From DASZCR01 sp035942915 (lineage in GTDB: Bacteria > Acidobacteriota > Blastocatellia > Pyrinomonadales > Pyrinomonadaceae), in the NCBI GenBank assembly GCA_035942915.1, contig DASZCR010000369.1, positions 1 through 25,967 of the forward strand: DNA of 25,967 bases. The letters are read 5' to 3'. The translations under genes and the position numbers were made by a program. Numbering within the stretch: the first letter of the stretch is position 1; each line of letters starts with the position of its first letter. A model generated the notes under the pieces. It was given only the letters and a program-made list of their open reading frames with translations. It did no database searches and was not told the origin of the DNA. This document shows, in pieces, positions 6,032 to 13,590 of this stretch.

Positions 6032-7681
6032 ATGGCTCGCCAAAGGTGGATTAGTTCTCTGGCTCTGGCCTCGCTGCTCTGCGCTTCGTTCCCCGCAGCC
6101 CTCTCGGCACAGGAGACGCAGAAGAAGCAGCAGGACGAGGACGTGATGAACCGTCCGCGCAACGAGAAGAAGGAAGCGTCCGGCATCTTCAAGAAGTGGA
6201 TTGAGGTCGATGTGGCCTACATCATCACGCCCGACGAGCGCAGGGCTTACAAGAAGCTACAGACCGATGAGGAGCGCGAGCAGTTCATCGAAGGCTTCTG
6301 GCGCAGGCGCGACCCAGACCCGGACACAGAAGAGAACGAGTACAAGGACGAGTACTACGAGCGCATCGCTTACGCCAACCAGCACTTCGCCTCCGGCATT
6401 CCGGGCTGGAAAACCGACCGGGGCCGCATCTACATCATGTACGGCCCGCCGCACGAGAAGGAGTCGCACCCGGCCGGCGGCAGCTACCAGCGCGAATCAT
6501 ACGAGGGCGGCGGTCAAACCTCGACCTATCCGTTCGAGCGTTGGTTCTACCGTCACATTCCCGGCGTCGGCTCCGGCGTCGAAATCGAGTTCGTCGACCC
6601 GACCGGCTCCGGCGAGTATCGCATCGCCCGCTCGCCCAACGAGAAGGACGCGTTGCTGCACGTGCCGGGCGCGGGTCTGACGCTGGCCGAGCAACTCGGC
6701 CTCGCCAATAAGGGCGACCGCATCAACTACGGCGGCTTCGGCATGGCTAACTATCAACGCCAGCAGGACAGCCCCTTCGACTACATGGAGCGCTACGTCG
6801 CGCTCAACAAAGCGCCGGAGATTCAGGGCGCGAAGGAGTATGACGCCAACGGCCTGACGACCACGACGAGCGGCACGGTCGAGTCGAACCCCATCGACTT
6901 CGACATGAAGATAGACTTCTACCGCCAGACGGACGACCGCGTCGTCACGGCCTTCACCATTCAGGCCGAAAACAACGACCTCAGATTTGTCGATGTAGGC
7001 GGCGTGCAGACGGCTCGCCTCAACATCTTCGGCCGCGTCACGTCGGTCGCCGGGCGTCGCATCACGACCTTTGAAGACCCTGTGACGACGAGCGCGACGG
7101 TTGAAGAACTGTCCACCAAACGCGACCAGAAGTCCGCTTATCAACGCGCCGTCATCCTCCCGCCCGGTACCTACAAGGTTGACGTGATGGTGCGCGACAT
7201 CAACTCCGGCGCGCAGCAAATCAAGAACATCGGCTTCACCGTGCCGAAGTACGCGCCCAATCAACTTTCGACCTCGACGCTCGTGCTGGCCGCCAAATTG
7301 CAGAGCATGGTCGGCGCGCCGCCGAGTTCGATGTTCACCATCGGCAACTACAAGGTGCTGCCGAACGTGTCGGGGCGCTATCGACGTGGCGACGACGTGG
7401 GCATCTACGCGCAGATTTACAACGCGGGGATTGACCAGACGACGCTGCGTCCCTCGGTCGAGGCCGAGTACGTGCTGATGAAGGACGGCAAAGAGGTCTT
7501 CAAGCAGGCCGAAGACTGGCGCGGCCTCTCCGATTCGGGACAGCGTCTGACGCTCGCGCGTCTGCTCCCGACGGCAGGTCTCTCGCCCGGCGAATACGAA
7601 ATCGTCGTTCGCATCCGCGACAGCGTTTCGGGTCAATCGCTCGCGCCCTCAGCCAAGTTCACGCTCCTCGACAGCAAGTAA
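6032..7681 (+). CDS. Secreted GWxTD-domain protein
   Basis: This 549-residue protein begins with a Sec signal peptide (MARQRW, hydrophobic stretch, likely cut after ALSA near residue 26). The GWxTD domain follows: VDVAYIITPDERRAYKKL, then FWRRRDPDP, and the name-giving GWKTDRGRIYIMYGPP at about residues 125-140. The C-terminal part looks like beta-rich extracellular domains, with YKVDVMVRDINSG and a late segment SPGEYEIVVRIRD. The domain occurs widely in Acidobacteriota and Bacteroidota but its biochemical role is not established to my knowledge. The start at ATG 6032 is set by AGGAG nine bases upstream; an in-frame GTG at 6023 abuts that site. It is transcribed alone, with its own promoter and a terminator at 7711. 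Confidence 0.9.
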   Translation: MARQRWISSLALASLLCASFPAALSAQETQKKQQDEDVMNRPRNEKKEASGIFKKWIEVDVAYIITPDERRAYKKLQTDEEREQFIEGFWRRRDPDPDTEENEYKDEYYERIAYANQHFASGIPGWKTDRGRIYIMYGPPHEKESHPAGGSYQRESYEGGGQTSTYPFERWFYRHIPGVGSGVEIEFVDPTGSGEYRIARSPNEKDALLHVPGAGLTLAEQLGLANKGDRINYGGFGMANYQRQQDSPFDYMERYVALNKAPEIQGAKEYDANGLTTTTSGTVESNPIDFDMKIDFYRQTDDRVVTAFTIQAENNDLRFVDVGGVQTARLNIFGRVTSVAGRRITTFEDPVTTSATVEELSTKRDQKSAYQRAVILPPGTYKVDVMVRDINSGAQQIKNIGFTVPKYAPNQLSTSTLVLAAKLQSMVGAPPSSMFTIGNYKVLPNVSGRYRRGDDVGIYAQIYNAGIDQTTLRPSVEAEYVLMKDGKEVFKQAEDWRGLSDSGQRLTLARLLPTAGLSPGEYEIVVRIRDSVSGQSLAPSAKFTLLDSK

Positions 7682-7710
7682 CGCACGCGCCTTTCAGCGC
7701 GCCGAGACGA

Positions 7711-7765
7711 AAAAACTTCAGCCGTCGGTTTCGATTCAAGAAACCCGACGGCTGAAGTTTTTTTC
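7711..7765. terminator. Bidirectional intrinsic terminator
   Basis: AAAAACTTCAGCCGTCGG pairs with its complement at 7744-7762. With one bulged G the stem reaches about 22 bp around a short loop. A-tract and T-tract flanks on the two sides make it work in both directions, between the convergent GWxTD and nfi genes. Confidence 0.9.
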
Positions 7766-7781
7766 GCGTTTGCAGGGAAGG

Positions 7782-8474
7782 CTAATCCGGCTCGCGGTCG
7801 CCGCGCCGCAGGGCGTTGACGAGGTGGTGCGCGCGTCGGGTCGGCTCAGGCTGTCGGTAGCCGCCGTCGCACGCGAGCGTCAACTCAATAGCTCCGGCGA
7901 GGTCTATCAGGTGGCCGGGCGAGACGTAGATGGGCTGCACGCGCGTCTTTGTTCTCAAAGCCGCCCCGACCGTCTCGCCCTTGTCAATCATCGGCGACCA
8001 ACTGCCGCGCGTCTCCTCCGGCTCTTCGTAGCGCCCGACGAGCACAGACTTGGCGCAGCCCAACGTCGGCCGCTCGATGAGCAACCCGACGTGCGAGGCG
8101 ATGCCGACGCGACGCGGGTGCGCCAGCCCTTGCCCGTCGAACATGACTGCGTCCGGCTCGGTCTTCAACTTCGCCCACGCCTCCAACACCGACGGCGATT
8201 CACGAAACGACAGCAAGCCCGGCACGTATGGAAATCTCGTCTCCGAGACGACGCCGACCTCCTCGACCACTTCGAGCGACGGCAGACGCAGGACGACGAT
8301 GCCCGCATAGACGACCGGCGAAAATTTATTGAAAGAGATGTCTGCGCCCGCCACCGTCTCGACCTTGCGTCCGGCCAACGGCTCAACCCTCACGAGTTCG
8401 CGCAGACGCTTCTGCAACTCGACGGCCTCGCGCGGCGCGAGCGTCCATTCGTGCAACTGTTTGTAAGTAGCCAT
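7782..8474 (-). CDS. nfi: Endonuclease V (deoxyinosine 3' endonuclease)
   Basis: The enzyme cleaves DNA at the second phosphodiester bond 3' of deoxyinosine, starting repair of deaminated adenine. The 230-residue length matches the family. Diagnostic features are GADISF (D45), the wedge-containing FPYVPGLLSFRE (Y83, E92) and DGQGLAHPRRVGIASHVGL (D113, H119), which together give the metal-binding acidic residues. The C-terminus (SPGHLIDLAGAIEL) also fits. The gene starts 10 nt after the nadB stop, so it is probably the second gene of a nadB-nfi transcript and shares the nadB promoter. Its stop lies 17 nt before the terminator stem. Confidence 0.96.
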   Translation of the reverse strand: MATYKQLHEWTLAPREAVELQKRLRELVRVEPLAGRKVETVAGADISFNKFSPVVYAGIVVLRLPSLEVVEEVGVVSETRFPYVPGLLSFRESPSVLEAWAKLKTEPDAVMFDGQGLAHPRRVGIASHVGLLIERPTLGCAKSVLVGRYEEPEETRGSWSPMIDKGETVGAALRTKTRVQPIYVSPGHLIDLAGAIELTLACDGGYRQPEPTRRAHHLVNALRRGDREPD

Positions 8475-8502
8475 AAGCGATTGATTACCGGCGACTGATT
8501 AC
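8475..8502. repeat. Short heptamer-like repeat at the nadB-nfi junction
   Basis: TGATTAC occurs twice (8482-8488 and 8496-8502), exactly two heptamer lengths apart, with related 7-bp units around it. It spans the last codons of nadB and most of the gap to nfi. It is weaker than the 4061 array. Confidence 0.4.
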
Positions 8503-10107
8503 TTCAACGGAAAAATCCACCGTCTCGCTCGAAGTTATCGCGGCGTCTGCGCGTTGGACGGAGTGTGTGCGCCAGCGTGCGTCTTCGCGCGCGGGGAAGT
8601 CTGCGCGAAAGTGTGCGCCGCGCGATTCTTCGCGCCAGAGGGCGGCGCGTGCGACGAGCATCGCCACCGTCAGAAAGTTGCGCGAAGGTGGTCTGAGCGG
8701 CGCGCGCGCAATCTGCTCAAACTCTCTCAGCGCGCGCTCCAAAGACTCACGCGTGCGCAGGATGCCGACGCGTTCCCACATCAGACGACGCACGCGCTTG
8801 CGCACCGCCAGAGCGACCTCGCCGCCGCGCGCGCCGTACTCTTCGGACGACGCTTGATGAGCGTCTCCCTCATCCGTCGTCAACTCCATCCTCCCGGTGC
8901 GCCCGTCCATGCCTTCGTTGTCGCGCGCGGCCGTTGCGCCCGCACGCGCGCCGAACACCAGACCTTCGAGCAAAGAGTTCGAGGCCAGACGGTTCGCGCC
9001 GTGAACGCCCGTGCAGGCCACCTCGCCCGCCGCGTAGAGACCGGGCAACGTGGTGCGCCCGTCGAGGTCTGTGCGAACGCCGCCCATGACGTAGTGCGCG
9101 GCGGGCGAGACGGGCGCGGGTTCGTGCGCGAGGTCGAGGCCGTAGCGCAGACAGGTGTCGTAGATTTTGGGGAAGCGTCGGCGCAGGTAACGCGCGTCGA
9201 GCGCCGTCATGTCGAGATAGACGGTGCGCGTCGCCGTGCGCTGCATCTCGGCGACGAGCGCGCGGCTGACGATGTCGCGCGGCGCAAGTTCGGCGCGTTC
9301 GTCGTAGCGCGTCATGAAGCGTTTGCCCGCCGCGTTGCGCAGGACGCCGCCCTCGCCGCGCATCGCTTCGGAGAGCAGAAAACGCGGCGCACCTGCGATG
9401 TTCAGAGCCGTCGGGTGAAACTGCACAAACTCCATGTCGGCCAACTCTGCGCCCGCGCGATAGGCCATCGCCATCCCGTCGCCGGTGGCGACGGCCGGGT
9501 TGGTCGTGTGCAGATAAAGCTGTCCTGCGCCGCCTGAGGCGAGCACGACGGCGCGCGCGCGCAACTCGCGCGGCGCACGCACGCGCGGGTCGAGATAGCG
9601 CACGCCGCGACAACGCCCCGCCTCGACAATCAGACTCTCCGTGGCCGCGTGCGGCAGAAAGGTGATGTGGCGTGCCTGCTGTTCGGCGCGTGCGACGAGC
9701 GCACGGACAATCTCACGCCCGGTCGCGTCGCCGTGCGCGTGCAGTATTCGTCGGCGCGAGTGTGCGGCCTCCTGCGTGAAGAGGAGTCTGCCTCCCTCGC
9801 GGTCGAACTCCGCGCCCCATTCGATGAGTTCGCGGATGTAACGGCGTCCCTCCTCGACGAGCACTTCGACGGCGCGCTCGTCGCAGAGTCCCGCCCCGGC
9901 CGCCATCGTGTCGCCCTCGTGCAGCGAAGCCTCGTCCTCCTCCGAGAGCGCGACGGCGACGCCGCCCTGCGCATACTCCGTGTTGGATTCGCCCGTGCGG
10001 TCTTTCGTCAGCACGACGACGCGCGCCTTCGTGCGCGCCAGTTCCAGCGCGGCGCGCAAGCCCGCAATGCCTGAGCCGATGACGATGAAGTCTGTGTCGA
10101 GTGGCAT
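8485..10107 (-). CDS. nadB: L-aspartate oxidase
   Basis: The FAD enzyme oxidises L-aspartate to iminoaspartate, the first step of de novo NAD synthesis, in the cytoplasm. It starts with the dinucleotide-binding motif GSGIAGL (11-17). The family signature SNTEYAQGGVAVAL follows (41-54), then HGDATGREI, EFVQFHPTAL, SEAMRGEGG, SPAAHYVMGGV and GLYAAGEVACTGVHGANRLASNS. At 540 residues it equals the usual NadB length. The NHGANRLASNSLLEG-type motif and the SNTEYAQGG motif favour NadB over succinate dehydrogenase or fumarate reductase flavoproteins, and no iron-sulfur subunit is next to it. nadA and nadC are not in the window. The ATG at 10107 lies only a few bases after the predicted transcription start, so the mRNA is nearly leaderless. 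Only AAGGG directly before the ATG resembles a ribosome site. Confidence 0.95.
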   Translation of the reverse strand: MPLDTDFIVIGSGIAGLRAALELARTKARVVVLTKDRTGESNTEYAQGGVAVALSEEDEASLHEGDTMAAGAGLCDERAVEVLVEEGRRYIRELIEWGAEFDREGGRLLFTQEAAHSRRRILHAHGDATGREIVRALVARAEQQARHITFLPHAATESLIVEAGRCRGVRYLDPRVRAPRELRARAVVLASGGAGQLYLHTTNPAVATGDGMAMAYRAGAELADMEFVQFHPTALNIAGAPRFLLSEAMRGEGGVLRNAAGKRFMTRYDERAELAPRDIVSRALVAEMQRTATRTVYLDMTALDARYLRRRFPKIYDTCLRYGLDLAHEPAPVSPAAHYVMGGVRTDLDGRTTLPGLYAAGEVACTGVHGANRLASNSLLEGLVFGARAGATAARDNEGMDGRTGRMELTTDEGDAHQASSEEYGARGGEVALAVRKRVRRLMWERVGILRTRESLERALREFEQIARAPLRPPSRNFLTVAMLVARAALWREESRGAHFRADFPAREDARWRTHSVQRADAAITSSETVDFSVEVISRR

Positions 10108-10120
10108 CCCTTATGCCGAA

Positions 10121-10150
10121 AGTGTAGCAACCGGCGGCGGCGGCGGGCAA
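10121..10150 (-). promoter_or_regulatory. Candidate nadB-nfi promoter
   Basis: On the minus strand TTGCCC (10145-10150) and TACACT (10121-10126) are 18 nt apart. Transcription would start about 6-8 nt before the nadB ATG. The -35 box overlaps the palindrome at 10147. Confidence 0.5.
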
Positions 10151-10158
10151 ACGTTTGC
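10147..10158. promoter_or_regulatory. LacI/PurR-type palindromic operator candidate
   Basis: GCAAACGTTTGC is a perfect 12-bp palindrome with the central CG typical of LacI-family operators, very close to the PurR box core CGCAAACGTTTGCG. It overlaps both divergent -35 boxes. No regulator gene of that family lies in the window. Confidence 0.55.
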
Positions 10159-10184
10159 GCCGATGCGCCCCTGCGCGCTAGAAT
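10155..10184 (+). promoter_or_regulatory. Candidate promoter for the M16 peptidase gene
   Basis: TTGCGC (10155-10160) and TAGAAT (10179-10184) are 18 nt apart, giving a leader of about 165 nt. A small hairpin CCGCCC-CGTC-GGGCGG (10323-10338) sits just before the ribosome site AGGAG (10341-10345). No gene lies in 10108-10354. Confidence 0.5.
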
Positions 10185-10354
10185 GTCCGCCATCAGCTTC
10201 GTACTTTGTTCCCCATCTATTCGGACAACAAACAGTTTCGCGCGCGCCGCGTCGCCGACCGCAGGACTCCCCGCCAGCCCCACTGACCAGAAAGGGAGTA
10301 CGACGCCGCGCCGCCTTTTCATCCGCCCCGTCGGGCGGGAAGGAGATTTCGACG

Positions 10355-13300
10355 ATGCGATCCGTTCGTTTGCTGGCGATTGTGCTCGCCCTCCTGCTCA
10401 TCACGCCTGCCCTTCCGGCGCTCGCGCAAAGGAACAGACGGTCAGCCGCCAAAACTCCGGCCGCGCGCGGCGGACGAGTGCTGCCGCCGATTTCCTTTAC
10501 CGAATACCGCCTGAAGAACGGCCTGAGAGTGATTCTGCACGAAGACCACTCGACGCCCATCGTCGGCGTCAATCTCTGGTATCACGTCGGCTCGAAAAAT
10601 GAGGTGCCCGGCCGGACAGGCTTTGCGCACCTTTTTGAGCACATGATGTTCCAGGGTTCGAAGAACTATAACGACGACTTCTTCAAGCCATTACAGGAGG
10701 CGGGCGCCTCTCTCAACGGCTCGACCTCACAAGACCGCACCAACTACTGGGAAGTCGTGCCCTCGAACTTCCTCGAACTCGCGCTCTTCCTCGAAGCCGA
10801 CCGCATGGGCGGCCTCCTCGAAGCGATGACGATGGAGAAGCTCAACAACCAGCGCGACGTGGTCAAGAATGAGCGGCGTCAGGGCATCGACAATCAACCC
10901 TACGGGCGCGTCTTCGAGAAGACGCTGGAGATTATGTATCCGCCCGAACATCCTTATCACTGGGAAGTGATTGGCTCGCTCGAAGACCTCTCGGCCGCTT
11001 CGATGGAAGACGTGCAGAGCTTCTTCCGCCGCTACTACACGCCGACGAACGCCTCGCTCGTCATCGCCGGAGACTTCCGGCCGGAAGAGGCCCGCGCGCT
11101 CGTCGAGAAATACTTCGGGCCTATCCCTGCCGGTCAGCCCGTCGCGCCGGTGCGCGCCCCGCAGCCGCAACTCGACAAAGAGGTGCGTCACGAGATGGAA
11201 GACCGCGTGCAACTGCCGCGCGTCTACATGACTTGGCACAGCGTCCCGCAGTACACGAAGGACGAAGCGCCGCTCGACATCCTCGCCAGCATCCTTGCGG
11301 GCGGCAAAAGCTCGCGTCTTTACAAGACGCTCGTCTATGAACGGCAGATTGCGCAGGACGTGGTTGCCTTCAACCAGACGAGCGAGTTGGCCGGACTCTT
11401 TCAAGTTCGCGCGACGGCCAAACCCGGCAAGACGCTCGCCGAAATCGAGCAGGCGATTAACGAAGAGATAGCACGCCTGCGCACGCAGCCACCGACGAAC
11501 GAAGAGGTCGAGCGCGCTTACACCATCCGCGAGTCGTCCTTCATCTACGGCCTGCAAACCGTCGGCGGCTTCGGCGGCAAGAACGACCAACTCAACCAGT
11601 ACGCTACCTTCCTCAACAAGCCCAACTACTTCGAGGAAGACCTCACGCGTTATCGCCGCGTCAAGGCCGCAGACGTGACGCGCGCCGCCAAGCAATACCT
11701 GACCGACAAGCGTCTGGTCTTAACGGTTGTCCCGGCCGCGCGCGGCGGCAACCAGATGGCGAGAGGCGGCGCACCCGCACCCCTTAGCCCGCGCGAAGGC
11801 ATCGCCACGCCCGCCGCACAGACCGCCGGTCAGACGCAGGCGGGCACGCAGAACGCGGCCTCGCAGACGCAGCCGACTGGCACTGCCTCTTCGAGTCCGG
11901 CTACGGGTACGCCCGCCGGAGCGCAGCCGATGACGAAGGCTGAGACGACGGCTTCGCGTGCGTCCGGCGCGGCTGCTCCGCCGACGACCGCCGCACCCGG
12001 CGCACCGCTCAGGGGTCAGAACACGGGCGCTCCCCAACAAAAGCCGAAGGCCAAGATGGTTGATTGGTCGCGTCTGCCGAAGGCAGGGCCAAACCCAAGT
12101 TTCACTCTGCCGCAACCTGAACGGCGCAAACTCTCAAACGGTCTCGAAGTGGTCTTCGTCCAGCACCATGAGTTGCCGGTCGTCAACATGAGTCTCGTGA
12201 TGAAGATGGGCGCGGCCGGAGACCCGGCCGGACAGGGCGGACTCGCCTCGCTCGTCGCAGACATGATGGACGAGGGCACGCGCACGCGCTCGGCGCTCGA
12301 CATCTCGAACCAACTGGCAAACATCGGCTCGTCGCTACGCACGGGCGCGGGCTGGGATTCGACGACGGCCGACCTGACGACTTTGACGCGCCATCTCGAC
12401 CGCGCGCTCGAAATCTACGCCGACGTGGTGACCAATCCCTCTTTCCCTGAGAAGGAGTTGGCGCGCCTGCGGCAGACGCGTCTGACGACCTTCAAACAGC
12501 GGCGCGATAACCCGGAGGCCATCGCCGACATCGCCTATACCTCGTTGCTCTACGGCCGCAACCATCCTTACGGCCACTCGCTGACGGGCGACGAGGAATC
12601 GCTCGGCGCGATTACGGGCGAGGCCGTCAGGAAGTTCTACGAGACTTATCTGCGACCGAACAACTCGACGCTCATCGTCGTCGGCGACGTGCAGCCTGAT
12701 GCGCTCATGCCGAAGCTTGAGCGCGCTTTCTCCGGTTGGAAGGAAGCCTTCGTCCCGGCCGTTGATGTGACGGCGGCTCCCGTCCAGCGCGACCGCACGA
12801 CCATCTACGTCGTTGACCGTCCCGGCTCGGCGCAGTCGGTCATCCGCCTCGGCCACGTCGGCGTCCCTCGTTCAAGCCCCGACTTCTTCCCGCTGCTCGT
12901 CCTGAACACGCTGCTCGGCGGTCAGTTCACTTCGCGCATCAATCTCAACCTGCGCGAGGACAAGGGCTACACCTACGGCGCGCGTTCGGCCTTCGACTTC
13001 CGTCGCGGCGCGGGGCCGTTCTTTGCGAGCGCGCCCGTCGTGACGGCGGCAACGAAGGAGTCGGTCTTTGAGTTGATGAAGGAGCTGCGCGGCGTGCGCG
13101 GCGAGATGCCCGTCACCGAGAGCGAACTCGACTACGCGAAGCAGGCTATCATTCGTGGCTTCCCGCGCAGTTTCGAGACGCCGGGGCAGATTGCCAGTCG
13201 TCTGGAGACGGTCGTCACCTACGGCCTGCCTTACGACTACTTCAACAGCTACATCCAAAACGTGCAGTCCGTCTCGCTCGAAGACCTCAACCGCGTGGCG

Positions 13301-13483
13301 AACCGCTACCTCGACCCGTCGCGCATGGCAATCGTCGTGGTCGGCGACCGCAAGGCCATCGAGCCGGGTCTGCGCTCGCTCGAAAACCTCGGCGAGACCA
13401 TCACCTTCCTCGACACCGAAGGGCGTCCGACGACGGGCGCGGGTGAAGGAACAGGCGCGGGGACGGGCGGCAGCCGTCAATAA
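10355..13483 (+). CDS. Secreted double-domain M16 (pitrilysin-family) zinc peptidase
   Basis: A 1042-residue exported protein. A Sec signal peptide (about 1-24, ending PALA) is followed by an active M16 half. The inverted zinc motif HLFEH lies at residues 92-96 and a further glutamate at about E173 (DVVKNERRQ), the usual spacing. The first half ends near residue 460. A linker of about 100 residues rich in Ala, Thr, Gln, Gly and Pro (about 463-565) joins it to a second M16 half, in which the zinc motif position reads GLASLVADMMDEGT (about 628-641). That half therefore lacks metal ligands and should be the structural partner, as in alpha/beta processing-protease pairs. Many bacteria encode the two halves as separate adjacent genes. 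The ATG at 10355 is set by AGGAG nine bases upstream and by the signal peptide. The frame continues upstream only as an antisense shadow of nadB. Confidence 0.94.
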   Translation: MRSVRLLAIVLALLLITPALPALAQRNRRSAAKTPAARGGRVLPPISFTEYRLKNGLRVILHEDHSTPIVGVNLWYHVGSKNEVPGRTGFAHLFEHMMFQGSKNYNDDFFKPLQEAGASLNGSTSQDRTNYWEVVPSNFLELALFLEADRMGGLLEAMTMEKLNNQRDVVKNERRQGIDNQPYGRVFEKTLEIMYPPEHPYHWEVIGSLEDLSAASMEDVQSFFRRYYTPTNASLVIAGDFRPEEARALVEKYFGPIPAGQPVAPVRAPQPQLDKEVRHEMEDRVQLPRVYMTWHSVPQYTKDEAPLDILASILAGGKSSRLYKTLVYERQIAQDVVAFNQTSELAGLFQVRATAKPGKTLAEIEQAINEEIARLRTQPPTNEEVERAYTIRESSFIYGLQTVGGFGGKNDQLNQYATFLNKPNYFEEDLTRYRRVKAADVTRAAKQYLTDKRLVLTVVPAARGGNQMARGGAPAPLSPREGIATPAAQTAGQTQAGTQNAASQTQPTGTASSSPATGTPAGAQPMTKAETTASRASGAAAPPTTAAPGAPLRGQNTGAPQQKPKAKMVDWSRLPKAGPNPSFTLPQPERRKLSNGLEVVFVQHHELPVVNMSLVMKMGAAGDPAGQGGLASLVADMMDEGTRTRSALDISNQLANIGSSLRTGAGWDSTTADLTTLTRHLDRALEIYADVVTNPSFPEKELARLRQTRLTTFKQRRDNPEAIADIAYTSLLYGRNHPYGHSLTGDEESLGAITGEAVRKFYETYLRPNNSTLIVVGDVQPDALMPKLERAFSGWKEAFVPAVDVTAAPVQRDRTTIYVVDRPGSAQSVIRLGHVGVPRSSPDFFPLLVLNTLLGGQFTSRINLNLREDKGYTYGARSAFDFRRGAGPFFASAPVVTAATKESVFELMKELRGVRGEMPVTESELDYAKQAIIRGFPRSFETPGQIASRLETVVTYGLPYDYFNSYIQNVQSVSLEDLNRVANRYLDPSRMAIVVVGDRKAIEPGLRSLENLGETITFLDTEGRPTTGAGEGTGAGTGGSRQ

Positions 13484-13507
13484 ACGCGCCGGTCTCAAGG
13501 CGCAAAA

Positions 13508-13553
13508 GTGAACGGGCGGAGTTGAGCACAGTTGCTCAACTCCGCCCGTTTAC
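13508..13553. terminator. Bidirectional hairpin between convergent genes
   Basis: AACGGGCGGAGTTGAGCA (13511-13528) and its exact complement (13533-13550) enclose a 4-nt loop. The pairing extends outward through a G-T pair. There is no real T-tract, so termination efficiency is uncertain. Confidence 0.7.
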
Positions 13554-13590
13554 TTCTCCGGCCAATTCCCCGTCGAAGCCGGAGCAAACG

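Noticed and set aside
9908..10354. Long N-terminal extension of the M16 peptidase frame
   Set aside because: It is antisense to nadB. The signal peptide and ribosome site place the start at 10355.
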